Origin: Pseudomonadota bacterium
Lineage (GTDB): Bacteria; Desulfobacterota; Desulfobulbia; Desulfobulbales; Desulfocapsaceae
DNA: 64,000 nt
Direction: 5' to 3'
Assembly (NCBI GenBank): GCA_018820855.1
Contig: JAHJNL010000067.1
Coordinates: forward strand, 57,129-121,128
The notes under the pieces were generated by a model. The model made no database searches and was not told the origin of the DNA. It worked only from the letters and a program-made list of their open reading frames with translations. Of the stretch, positions 26,732-34,963 are shown in pieces. Each line of letters starts with the position of its first letter. The first letter of the stretch is position 1. The translations under genes were made by a program, and so were the position numbers.

Positions 26732-27667
26732 ATGTTACATATGTATTTACCCATAGCGGGAAACAGCGTGAACGTTTTCCTGATATTAGGCCTGGGAGGT
26801 TTTGTCGGTCTGCTTTCAGGAATTTTTGGTGTCGGCGGTGGTTTTCTTATGACCCCCCTTCTTATGATGTTTGGCATTCCGCCGACAGTGGCGGCAGCCT
26901 CTGATTCAAACCAGATTGTCGGGGCTTCAACCTCCGGCACCCTGGCCCACATGCGGCTCGGCAACGTAGATATTCCCATGGGCATTATGCTCCTTATTGG
27001 CGGCGTTGCCGGTGGTACCATCGGCGTCCAGGTCATTAAACTTCTCAAAGCAATGGGTAACGCCGATTTTCTCATCGCCATTACCTATGTCATCATGCTT
27101 GGCGGAGTTGGCGGGTATATGTTCTGGGAAAGCTTGCAGGGATTGAAGAAAGAAAAAAATTCTCCTGCAACAGAAGAAAAACCAGTGACAGAAAAAAACG
27201 CTCCCCAAAAATCACTTATGCAAAAACTGCCGCTGCAGTTCAAATTCGCAAAGTCAGGTTGTGAGATTTCCATGCTGCTGCCTGTAATTTTTGGCATACT
27301 GGTTGGAATCCTGGCCGCAATCATGGGTGTTGGCGGCGGTTTTATCATGGTCCCGGTCATGGTCTATCTCCTGCGGATGCCCATGCATGTTGTTGTCGGT
27401 ACCAGTTTGTTTCAGATTCTCTTTACCTGTATCAATGTAACCGTCATGCAGTCTTACAGTAATCATACTGTTGACTTTGTTCTTGCTGTTCTCCTGCTCT
27501 TAGGCTCAACCATTGGTGCACAGGTCGGAACTGCTGTCAGCAAACGACTCAAAGCTGATCAGCTGAAAATCATGCTGGCAAGTCTCGTTCTCCTGGTATG
27601 TGTGAAGATGACAGCAGGCCTGTTGATGACACCAACAATTATGGTAGCACTCAAAGGTGGACACTAA
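26732..27667 (+). CDS. TSUP (TauE/SafE) family sulfite/anion exporter
   Basis: Inner-membrane transporter of 311 residues with about eight helices in two related halves. The repeated motif is GLLSGIFGVGGGFLMTPLLMM in the first half and GILAAIMGVGGGFIMVPVMVY in the second, joined by a charged loop (residues ~140-170). The family exports sulfite, sulfoacetate and similar small anions; the substrate here cannot be read. First gene of the operon behind the sigma-54 promoter, with GAGGAC before ATG. The next gene, a TIGR02186-type protein, is a frequent neighbour of TSUP genes. Confidence 0.88.
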   Translation: MLHMYLPIAGNSVNVFLILGLGGFVGLLSGIFGVGGGFLMTPLLMMFGIPPTVAAASDSNQIVGASTSGTLAHMRLGNVDIPMGIMLLIGGVAGGTIGVQVIKLLKAMGNADFLIAITYVIMLGGVGGYMFWESLQGLKKEKNSPATEEKPVTEKNAPQKSLMQKLPLQFKFAKSGCEISMLLPVIFGILVGILAAIMGVGGGFIMVPVMVYLLRMPMHVVVGTSLFQILFTCINVTVMQSYSNHTVDFVLAVLLLLGSTIGAQVGTAVSKRLKADQLKIMLASLVLLVCVKMTAGLLMTPTIMVALKGGH

Positions 27668-27689
27668 GATGCGTACGGAGGGAAAAACA

Positions 27690-28460
27690 ATGAATCGAAT
27701 TGCCTATGGTTTGGTGACATTTCTGCTGGTGAGTCTTGCCTGGATCGTGTCATCCTCAGCAGCAGAAAAACCGCTGCTCATGGAACTTGCCAGTTCCACT
27801 CTTAACATATCCACGTTTTACAACGGAACAACCCTGGAGGTTACGGGGAGTGTACCTGAGGATATGGATGTGGCCCTGCAAGTGAGTGGACCCAAAAAAG
27901 AAGTTCACCTCAAGGAAAAAGGCAAAGTAGCCGGTTTCTTGTGGATGAACAAAACCGATGTCTCCCTGGAAAACACTCCAGCCGTCTATATGGTCTATAC
28001 CCCGCCAGGGGCTGTCGACAAGTTCCTCAGCTCGGAACTGGGCTTAGGATACAAGGCACTCAGCAAAGACATTACCATCAATCCGGAATCAGAGGATAAG
28101 GCCTTTATCTTTGCTGAATATGTCAAACTTATGGAACATTCGGGTGTCTACGCCATCCATGAGGGTGCAGTCAGCTATGGCGAATCCAACGGAAACATGA
28201 AAGGCTTCAGCGTCACCCTGGACATCCCTTCAAAGATGAGTCCTGGCAACTACCAGATCAAAGCATTGGCCATTAAAGATGGTGCCATCATCGACGAAAC
28301 CCAGGAAAATCTGTCTATGGAACTTACTGGCCTGCCCGCGTACATTGCCAAGATGGCATTCGGCCAACCGCTGCTATTCGGTATCATTGCTGTCGTTATA
28401 GCCATTGCCACCGGTCTGATCATTGGCACGCTCTTTAAAGGTGGAAAAGGATCCCATTAA
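27690..28460 (+). CDS. TIGR02186-type (Alph_Pro_TM) membrane protein
   Basis: About 257 residues: signal peptide, a beta-rich extracytoplasmic body and one C-terminal membrane helix (LLFGIIAVVIAIATGLIIG) with a short basic tail. The line FYNGTTLEVTGSVPEDMDVAL and later VAGFLWMN match, from memory, the TIGR02186/PF09608 proteins that accompany TSUP exporters. ATG 27690 is preferred, with CGGAGG nine bases upstream; the frame is open to a GTG at 27657 inside the preceding gene. Likely a periplasmic partner of the exporter; the biochemical role is unknown. Confidence 0.75.
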   Translation: MNRIAYGLVTFLLVSLAWIVSSSAAEKPLLMELASSTLNISTFYNGTTLEVTGSVPEDMDVALQVSGPKKEVHLKEKGKVAGFLWMNKTDVSLENTPAVYMVYTPPGAVDKFLSSELGLGYKALSKDITINPESEDKAFIFAEYVKLMEHSGVYAIHEGAVSYGESNGNMKGFSVTLDIPSKMSPGNYQIKALAIKDGAIIDETQENLSMELTGLPAYIAKMAFGQPLLFGIIAVVIAIATGLIIGTLFKGGKGSH

Positions 28461-28494
28461 GCGGAATATCGCTTAATGTCAGGACAATAAGACT

Positions 28495-31059
28495 ATGAGA
28501 AACTTACTGCACCAGATCAGACAGATTCTTTACAGAAACAAAAAAGAATCTGTCCCGTTCAAAATTCTTTTTGCCGACTTTAAAAAGAGTCTGGAACTGA
28601 ACAATCAGATTCTTGATCTTATTGCCGAGGCAAATGACAAGCTGAGCGGAGATTATATCTTTGACAAACAGTACATCCAGACCACCTGTCAGACTCTGAC
28701 CGGTCTGGTGCGGGAACTCATTGTCACCATTAACCACCTGACACAGCAAAAGTATTCAGGCCTCTACAAGAGCTTCCATTTGATTGAAGAAGAGATAGAC
28801 GCCATCCTGCAGGGACAGGTTCTCTATCCAGTGCTGGAGTACATTCTCCCGTATTCATCGATTACCAGAGGTCTGGTTGATGCTGTGGGCGGGAAAAATG
28901 CTCGCATTGCCGAAATAGGACACCTGTTAGACCTTCGAGTCCCCGAAGGGTTTGCCATAACAACGGCCGCATTTTCAGCATTTTGGCGCCAGAACAACCT
29001 TGAAGAGACGGTTTCTTCAATCAGTGAGCAATGGCAACAGAAGACAATAGCCGTTGAAGAGGCTGCCCGTAAAATTCAACAGGCAATCATGAAGGCAACC
29101 TTACCAGCGAAACTCGAGCAGGCGATACTGGAAACGGCCAGCCGGATGACCAAGGGACAACAAAAAGCAGCCCCCTGTTTTGCGGTCCGCTCCAGTGCCT
29201 TAGGTGAAGATGATATCGCTTCCTTTGCCGGGCAGTATCGAACCTGTTTGAATATTCCCCTGGCAGAACTGCCTCAAGCCTATAAGGAGGTGGTTGCCAG
29301 CCTGTACAGCCCCGAAGCCATGGAATATCGACTGCTCAAAGATTTCCGGCACAATGAGATCATGATGGCCGTGGCCTGTCAGTTGATGATTCCTGCAAAG
29401 GCAAGTGGCGTCATGTACACCTATGATCCGCTGCGGCCAGAAACGGAAACCATGCTCATCAACTCTGCCTGGGGACTGGGTGAACCCATTGTCTCAGGTG
29501 AAGTGCCAACAGACCATTTCTCCCTCGATCGACAATCGCCCCACGAGATCAAAGAAATGCAGGTAGTACGTAAAGAACACAGCATGATGTTATACGGATG
29601 TGGCGGTATCGGTATTGAGTCAGTACGAGAGGAGCAGCGAACAGAATCAAGCCTGAAAAACTGTCAGTTACAAGATCTGGCGGCCATAGGATTACAGCTG
29701 GAAAAATACTTCAGGAAACCCCAGGACGTCGAATTTGCCATTGATCTGGAAGACAGACTCATTGTCCTGCAGTCACGACAACTGAACCTCCAGCAGGAGC
29801 GTCCGCCCAGAGCCTGCGATCTGACAGGTATTGACGGCAAATACCCCATTCTCATGCGGGGCAAAGGCATCGCAGCCATGGAAGGGATCGCTTCAGGACC
29901 TGTCTGGATTTTATCGCCTGAGAGTGACCTGAAAGACTTTCCCATGGGCGCAATTCTGGTGGCCCGGTACGCTTCACCACAGTTGGCCCGAGTGATCCAT
30001 AAGGCCAGTGGTTTCATTACCGATGTCGGTTCAACCACCGGTCATCTGGCAACGGTGGCACGGGAATTTCGTGTACCGGCCCTGTTCAATACGGAGAAAG
30101 GGTCCAACCTGCTGACCCATGGCCAGGAGATAACTCTGGATACGGAGTGTTTGACCGTCTATGCAGGGGTCGTTCAAGAGCTGCAGCATTACAGTTTTCA
30201 CGAGGAGCCTGTTGAAGAGATGTATGAATACCGGCTGCTTCGTCGGGTACTCAAGAAAATAGAACCCCTGAACCTTTTTGATCCAAACGAAGAAAGTTTT
30301 AGCCCCCAGGCCTGCCGCACCTATCACGATCTGACCCGTTTTGTTCATGAAAAAGCAGTGGAAACGATCATCGATCTCAATTTTTACCATGCCCATCACC
30401 GGGACACCCAAGCCGGACAGCTCCTCTGGGACTATCCGCTCGACCTTATTCTCATCGATGTCGGTGGCGGCATAAAAGGAGAACATGAAAAGGGGATCCA
30501 GCCTGAACAGATCAGATCTGCCCCCATGCAAATGCTGCTGCACGGCATGTCGTATCCAGGTATCTGGGACATGTCACCCATGAAAGTTGATTTCGGCAGT
30601 TTTATGTCCAGCCTGACCAGGACCGCACCCACTCGCAACACCAGCCCTGAAGATGTGGGTCGCAACCTGGCCGTAGTCTCTGCCGAATACACCAACATTA
30701 ACTTCCGTCTGGGCTATCATTATACAGTTATTGATGCCTATATCTCGGACAACATATTGGACAATCATATCTATTTCAGATTTTCAGGAGGAGTCACAGA
30801 CACCACCAGACGTTCACGCAGAACCCGTCTGCTCAATGTGATTTTGTCCCACTATGATTTCCTCTGTGAACTACACGGAGATATTGTGATAGCCCGACTA
30901 AAGAGGATGGACAAAGAAAGCATGCTCAATCGATTATTCTTACTGGGTCTGCTGGTTGGCTTCACCCGGCAACTTGATGTCAAGATGGTAAGTGAAGCGA
31001 AAATAGATGATTATTTTGAAGAAATCAAAACCATAATGGAGGACAACAATGCCAACTGA
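28495..31059 (+). CDS. PEP-synthase-like phosphotransfer protein lacking the PEP barrel
   Basis: 854 residues. Residues ~1-125 are helical. ~128-430 form the ATP-grasp PPDK_N domain (LVDAVGGKNARIAEIG, CFAVRSSALGEDD, WGLGEPIVSGEV). ~455-560 form the swivelling phospho-histidine domain (VGSTTGHLATVAREF, catalytic His517). In PEP synthase and PPDK a ~300-residue TIM barrel that binds PEP/pyruvate follows. Here the remaining ~290 residues show none of its motifs and instead carry an unrecognised domain (DLILIDVGGGIKGEHEKG, RFSGGVTDTTRRSRRTRLL). The protein should therefore move phosphate from ATP to His517 and on to an unknown acceptor. Its stop overlaps the receiver gene by 11 bases. The gene at 1-568 has the same start. 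Confidence 0.82.
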   Translation: MRNLLHQIRQILYRNKKESVPFKILFADFKKSLELNNQILDLIAEANDKLSGDYIFDKQYIQTTCQTLTGLVRELIVTINHLTQQKYSGLYKSFHLIEEEIDAILQGQVLYPVLEYILPYSSITRGLVDAVGGKNARIAEIGHLLDLRVPEGFAITTAAFSAFWRQNNLEETVSSISEQWQQKTIAVEEAARKIQQAIMKATLPAKLEQAILETASRMTKGQQKAAPCFAVRSSALGEDDIASFAGQYRTCLNIPLAELPQAYKEVVASLYSPEAMEYRLLKDFRHNEIMMAVACQLMIPAKASGVMYTYDPLRPETETMLINSAWGLGEPIVSGEVPTDHFSLDRQSPHEIKEMQVVRKEHSMMLYGCGGIGIESVREEQRTESSLKNCQLQDLAAIGLQLEKYFRKPQDVEFAIDLEDRLIVLQSRQLNLQQERPPRACDLTGIDGKYPILMRGKGIAAMEGIASGPVWILSPESDLKDFPMGAILVARYASPQLARVIHKASGFITDVGSTTGHLATVAREFRVPALFNTEKGSNLLTHGQEITLDTECLTVYAGVVQELQHYSFHEEPVEEMYEYRLLRRVLKKIEPLNLFDPNEESFSPQACRTYHDLTRFVHEKAVETIIDLNFYHAHHRDTQAGQLLWDYPLDLILIDVGGGIKGEHEKGIQPEQIRSAPMQMLLHGMSYPGIWDMSPMKVDFGSFMSSLTRTAPTRNTSPEDVGRNLAVVSAEYTNINFRLGYHYTVIDAYISDNILDNHIYFRFSGGVTDTTRRSRRTRLLNVILSHYDFLCELHGDIVIARLKRMDKESMLNRLFLLGLLVGFTRQLDVKMVSEAKIDDYFEEIKTIMEDNNAN

Positions 31060-31438
31060 ACAGACCAGCATTCTAATTCTGGATGATGAACCTATTGTCA
31101 GTAAACGATTAAAACCATCCCTTGAAAAAAAGGGCTACGAGGTCGAGACATTCACCACCAGTGCAGATGCCCTGGCACGCATCAACGAACGACAGTTCAA
31201 TATCGTTGTTACAGATTTAAAAATGGAAGGCATGGATGGCATGCAGTTCCTGAGCGAAGTCAAGAAAAAATACCCGGCCACAGAGGTCATAGTCATCACC
31301 GGTTTTGCGACCATGGCAACAGCAAAGGAATCATTTAACAAAGGGGTTTTCGATTTTTTAGCCAAGCCCTTCAAGCTGGGAGAAATTGCCGAAGTCATCA
31401 GTAAAGCAGAGACAAAGATAAAAAACAGTCCGAAGTGA
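31049..31438 (+). CDS. Stand-alone receiver (CheY-like) protein
   Basis: 129 residues, one receiver domain and nothing else: acidic pair DDE at 12-14, phospho-acceptor Asp56 (VVTDLKM), Thr in VITGFA and Lys in LAKPFK. There is no output domain, so it must act by protein contact or as a phosphate relay. GGAGGACAACA precedes the ATG, and the gene overlaps the end of the PEP-synthase-like gene by 11 bases, implying translational coupling and matched amounts of the two proteins. It could receive phosphate from a kinase or regulate its neighbour; both are inference. Confidence 0.9.
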   Translation: MPTEQTSILILDDEPIVSKRLKPSLEKKGYEVETFTTSADALARINERQFNIVVTDLKMEGMDGMQFLSEVKKKYPATEVIVITGFATMATAKESFNKGVFDFLAKPFKLGEIAEVISKAETKIKNSPK

Positions 31439-31486
31439 AATCTTAAAATCCTGAATAAAAGTTACTTGTTTTGAGAGGTAAACCCT

Positions 31487-32281
31487 ATGTTAAAAACGCT
31501 ATTGTCTGTAAATGAAGATCTGGCCTCAAGTATTGCTCTTCGCTATACGGCCTACCTTAATCAATTTGTACCACTCTCTCTTTTTATCACCCATGTGGAA
31601 GACCCGGATGAAAAAGAACAGGTCGGAACCGGCTGGGTTCGTCGGACCTGGGAAGATGGTGTGGCCTCTAACGGTAAGCGCCTCATTGATCGCATGCTGC
31701 AAACGGAAAATATCGACTGCCCATTGGCCGGACGACCAAAGATCTTTGTGGGAGATCGAGATAAAGAGCTCACCTATGAACTCCATAACGGTTTGTATAA
31801 CCTTTTTATCGAGGGATATCTGAATAGTGCTGATCATGATCGATTCTATGAGCGTATCGGTTCCCCTCTTTTTACCAAGACATCCTGTCCCATTCTCATA
31901 GTGAAAAACCTTTCCCTCAGTAAAAAATGTGCCCTGCTCTGTGCAGACAGTGTTGATCCGAAAATACTGGTGGAAAAGAGTATGACCATCCTCGCTGATT
32001 CGACTTTCAGCTTTGACATTGTATACTTTAAATACAAGGAAAACGAAGCGTTAGTAACAATGGACAAAGAGGATGGCGGTAGCCACCTGCGAGAGGTCGA
32101 ATCCCTGATGGCCGAGCACAAGAAATCAGTTGAGAAAACTATTGTTCTTTCAGGGACACCGGAGCAGGTCGGAGATTATCTTAAAGACTATGCTCTGGTG
32201 GCCTCAACTATGCCAATCAGAAAATGCATGAATATGTATGTACTGGCAAACTCGCTGGCCTCAGTCCTCATGGTTCGTTGA
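31487..32281 (+). CDS. Universal stress protein-like, degenerate
   Basis: 264 residues, cytoplasmic, tandem-like UspA arrangement. The first half has the UspA ending (FTKTSCPILIVKNLSLSKKC). The usual ATP loop GxxGxxxxGS is replaced by HNGLYNLFIEGYLNSADHDRFYERIGS, so nucleotide binding is doubtful. The second half is more divergent. GAGAGGTAAACCC before ATG. It lies in the same operon as the PEP-synthase-like and receiver genes and the second stress protein. UspA family assignment is from the overall pattern; specific function unknown. Confidence 0.7.
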   Translation: MLKTLLSVNEDLASSIALRYTAYLNQFVPLSLFITHVEDPDEKEQVGTGWVRRTWEDGVASNGKRLIDRMLQTENIDCPLAGRPKIFVGDRDKELTYELHNGLYNLFIEGYLNSADHDRFYERIGSPLFTKTSCPILIVKNLSLSKKCALLCADSVDPKILVEKSMTILADSTFSFDIVYFKYKENEALVTMDKEDGGSHLREVESLMAEHKKSVEKTIVLSGTPEQVGDYLKDYALVASTMPIRKCMNMYVLANSLASVLMVR

Positions 32282-32331
32282 AGTGTAGTAATTAAAAATC
32301 GTCAATTCTACGAGAAAGCAAAGGATCCATC

Positions 32332-33180
32332 ATGAAGATATTAGTTGCACTGGATACGAAAGAGTATAGTAAAAAGATAGTAAGGGATGTCGCGCGCCTC
32401 GCTGAAAACACTTTAGCGGACATCGTTTTTCTCGGGGTTCAGGAGAGTGCAAAGGAACCGGAAAAAGCTCTAGTAAAGGCATTGCTGAGATATCAGCAAG
32501 ATGTATATAGCTATTTCAGCCCAGACGAACTGCCATATGCTGACTTTTCTCCAAACCAATGGCAGGAGAAAGCACAAGGGGACTGGTCCATCTCCTCTGC
32601 GGGAATGAAGGATTTTACCCTGAAAATCAGAAGCGGCAGTGTGGCTAAACAAACCATTTCCGTAGCAAAAGAAATGGAGTGCAACCTAATCATTATCGGT
32701 TGTAGCAGCAAATGTGGCTGTGAGTGGGACGGTGAGATGAACGTCCCGCTCCGTATTGCAGAAGATGCACCCTGTTCGGTTTTGGTTGTCAAAGATGTCA
32801 AAAACACAAATGATATCATATCGATTCTAGACCAATCCGCAGTCAGTCAGGATTCCCTGGAAATGGTCAACCAATTGGCAACCCTGCATGATGCCGGACT
32901 GAAGATTGTTGGAGTAACAGAAAAGAAAGAGGGCAAAAAAGACCAGATAGAAAAAAGGATGGTAGAGCTACTTAAATATTATAATGACCGAAAAATCAAT
33001 ACGTGGGTCAAGGTGGTCGACAGTGCTGACGTCAAAGACTATGTAACCAATTCTTCCCGAGAGGCTATTATTGCCCTGTGGATGGGAGGTAAACAGTCAT
33101 TAATTCAAAGACTGTTTACCCAAAGCATGGTGGACAAACTCCTGGAAACCACAAAATCATCGCTTTTTATCCTTCGTTGA
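32332..33180 (+). CDS. Universal stress protein-like with Cys-rich loop
   Basis: 282 residues, two UspA-like halves. The first begins MKILVALDTKEYSKKIV and ends LIIIGCSSKCGCEWDG...APCSVLVVKD. The ATP-loop glycines are largely lost and a three-cysteine run CSSKCGC takes their place, which could bind a metal or act in redox; this is speculation. The second half ends KSSLFILR, again UspA-like. GCAAAGGATCC precedes ATG 32332. It is the last gene of the operon; a long hairpin follows five bases after the stop. Confidence 0.75.
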   Translation: MKILVALDTKEYSKKIVRDVARLAENTLADIVFLGVQESAKEPEKALVKALLRYQQDVYSYFSPDELPYADFSPNQWQEKAQGDWSISSAGMKDFTLKIRSGSVAKQTISVAKEMECNLIIIGCSSKCGCEWDGEMNVPLRIAEDAPCSVLVVKDVKNTNDIISILDQSAVSQDSLEMVNQLATLHDAGLKIVGVTEKKEGKKDQIEKRMVELLKYYNDRKINTWVKVVDSADVKDYVTNSSREAIIALWMGGKQSLIQRLFTQSMVDKLLETTKSSLFILR

Positions 33181-33184
33181 TTTC

Positions 33185-33224
33185 CCAGGTATCTTTTCCT
33201 GCGCTGGCGAGAAAAGATGCCTGG
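33185..33224 (+). terminator. Long hairpin closing the 26732-33180 operon
   Basis: A 14-bp stem CCAGGTATCTTTTC / GAAAAGATGCCTGG, with one G-T pair and a 12-base loop. There is no clear T-run after it, so it may terminate weakly or protect the 3' end. The rest of 33225-33496 holds no supportable gene. Confidence 0.6.
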
Positions 33225-33496
33225 TTCCCAAATGCTTCCTGCTTGGTGTCCGTTGCGATAACTTATGTTTTCCGGCGCTGCCCCCTCTGAGTCAGGGAAA
33301 AGCGTCGAAAACTGCCCCCACCATGTTTATCCGCTTCGTGATTATGAATTTACGGAGAAAATGGAGGATTTTAAGAGTAGAGACAATAGCAAAGATACAT
33401 CGTTATCATTTTGTAGGAAGAAAAAGAATAAAAGAAATCATGCTATTATGAAAAATATGAACTGGCAAAATCACAGCTCTGTGTTGCACATCTCAA

Positions 33497-34963
33497 TCAT
33501 AAGCCGTTTTTTCTAAAACTCCAGAAGTCTGGATGCAGCATTGCAAGGAAGGGTATCAGTTCCAACCTACCGACAATCATATTAACAATAAAAATAATTT
33601 TGGTTGCCACTGACAGTCCCCCAAAACTCCCCATGGGCCCGATTTCACCAAAGCCCGGACCGATATTACCAATGGTGGCAGCCGTACCCACCAGTCCGAT
33701 GGCAACATCTCCCTCAATGGCAGTCACAACAAGAGCGGAAGCAGTCATCAAGGCAATATAAAAAAGGAGAAAGCCGAGAATCTGTCTCTGAACATCTCCG
33801 TCCACAGTTTTGCGGTCAATTTTGATCGGCAATATTGCCTGAGGATGAATAATTTGAGTTATCTCACGCTTGAGATATTTGTAGCCGAACAGCACCCGGA
33901 TCACTTTTACGCCACCACCAGCAGATCCGGCACAGCCACCCACCAGCATGAAAGAAAAAAGAATCGTCTGGGCGGCAACACTCCACAAGGCAAAATCAGT
34001 AGAAGAGAATCCTGCAGTTGTAATAATTGAAACAATCTGAAAAAGACTATCCCGTACAGAATCCATCATATCTGGCGCCCCACTTGCGAGCAGCGCAAGA
34101 CAGAGGCCTCCTGAACCAAGCATTACAATAGTCGCATAAAAACGGAACTCTTCATTCTGCAACAATGCCAATGGCTTTCGTTGAGCAAGCATACGATATT
34201 GCAGGGCGAAATTGCTGCCAGCGAGAAACATGAAGAAGGTAATAATCCAGGTGGCAGCTGAATTATCATAGCCCATGATAGAGAGAGGATGTGGTGAAAA
34301 TCCGCCGGCGGCCATTGTGGAAAGGGCATTACAAACAGCATCAAAAAGGGGCATGCCAGCGAAAACGAGTAGGATCACTTCAATAATCGTCAAGAAGACA
34401 TAGACCAGCCACAGTGCTTTGGCCGTATGAGTAATCCGCGGTGTTACTTTCTCCTCGGTGGGGCCAGGTGCCTCGGCAAAAAACATCTGCCGGCCTGCCA
34501 CCGCAAACTGTGGCAGGATGGCCACAAATAAAACAATAATTCCCATGCCGCCAAGCCACTGACTGAGGCTACGCCAGAAAAAAAAGTCCTTTGGATAAAG
34601 GGAAAAATCAATCAGGATGGTTGCACCGGTGGTGGTGATGCCGGATACTGATTCAAAATAAGCGTCCAAAGGGGACAAGCCATAAAACACATAGGGTATG
34701 GCACCCATGGCCGCAGTAACAACCCAGGCAAGCGAAACAATCAACATACCTTCGTTTCGTCTGAGGTTGTCAAAGTTGCGGGAAAAACCGCCATATTTCT
34801 GAAAAAGCAACCCCAGGGTAACGGAGACAAAAGAGGCCGTGATAAAGGGGATGATTGAGGTATACTCCTCCTCCATAACAGCCACTGCGATAGGGGTGAG
34901 CATTATTATACCAAAGGCAACCAGAATGATTCCCAAGGCGTTCAGAATGTTACTCAGTTTCAT
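33497..34963 (-). CDS. trkH: Potassium uptake protein TrkH
   Basis: Inner-membrane potassium channel subunit, 488 residues with about ten helices. The four selectivity-filter-like repeats are visible: SVSGITTTGATI, CNALSTMAAGGFSPHP, IVSIITTAGFSSTDF and ATIGNIGPGFGEIGPMG. GGCAGSAGGGVKVIR is the typical cytoplasmic-facing loop. Works with the TrkA regulator encoded immediately upstream; the genes overlap by one base (TGATG). Motive force or nucleotide gating through TrkA drives uptake. Confidence 0.93.
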   Translation of the reverse strand: MKLSNILNALGIILVAFGIIMLTPIAVAVMEEEYTSIIPFITASFVSVTLGLLFQKYGGFSRNFDNLRRNEGMLIVSLAWVVTAAMGAIPYVFYGLSPLDAYFESVSGITTTGATILIDFSLYPKDFFFWRSLSQWLGGMGIIVLFVAILPQFAVAGRQMFFAEAPGPTEEKVTPRITHTAKALWLVYVFLTIIEVILLVFAGMPLFDAVCNALSTMAAGGFSPHPLSIMGYDNSAATWIITFFMFLAGSNFALQYRMLAQRKPLALLQNEEFRFYATIVMLGSGGLCLALLASGAPDMMDSVRDSLFQIVSIITTAGFSSTDFALWSVAAQTILFSFMLVGGCAGSAGGGVKVIRVLFGYKYLKREITQIIHPQAILPIKIDRKTVDGDVQRQILGFLLFYIALMTASALVVTAIEGDVAIGLVGTAATIGNIGPGFGEIGPMGSFGGLSVATKIIFIVNMIVGRLELIPFLAMLHPDFWSFRKNGL

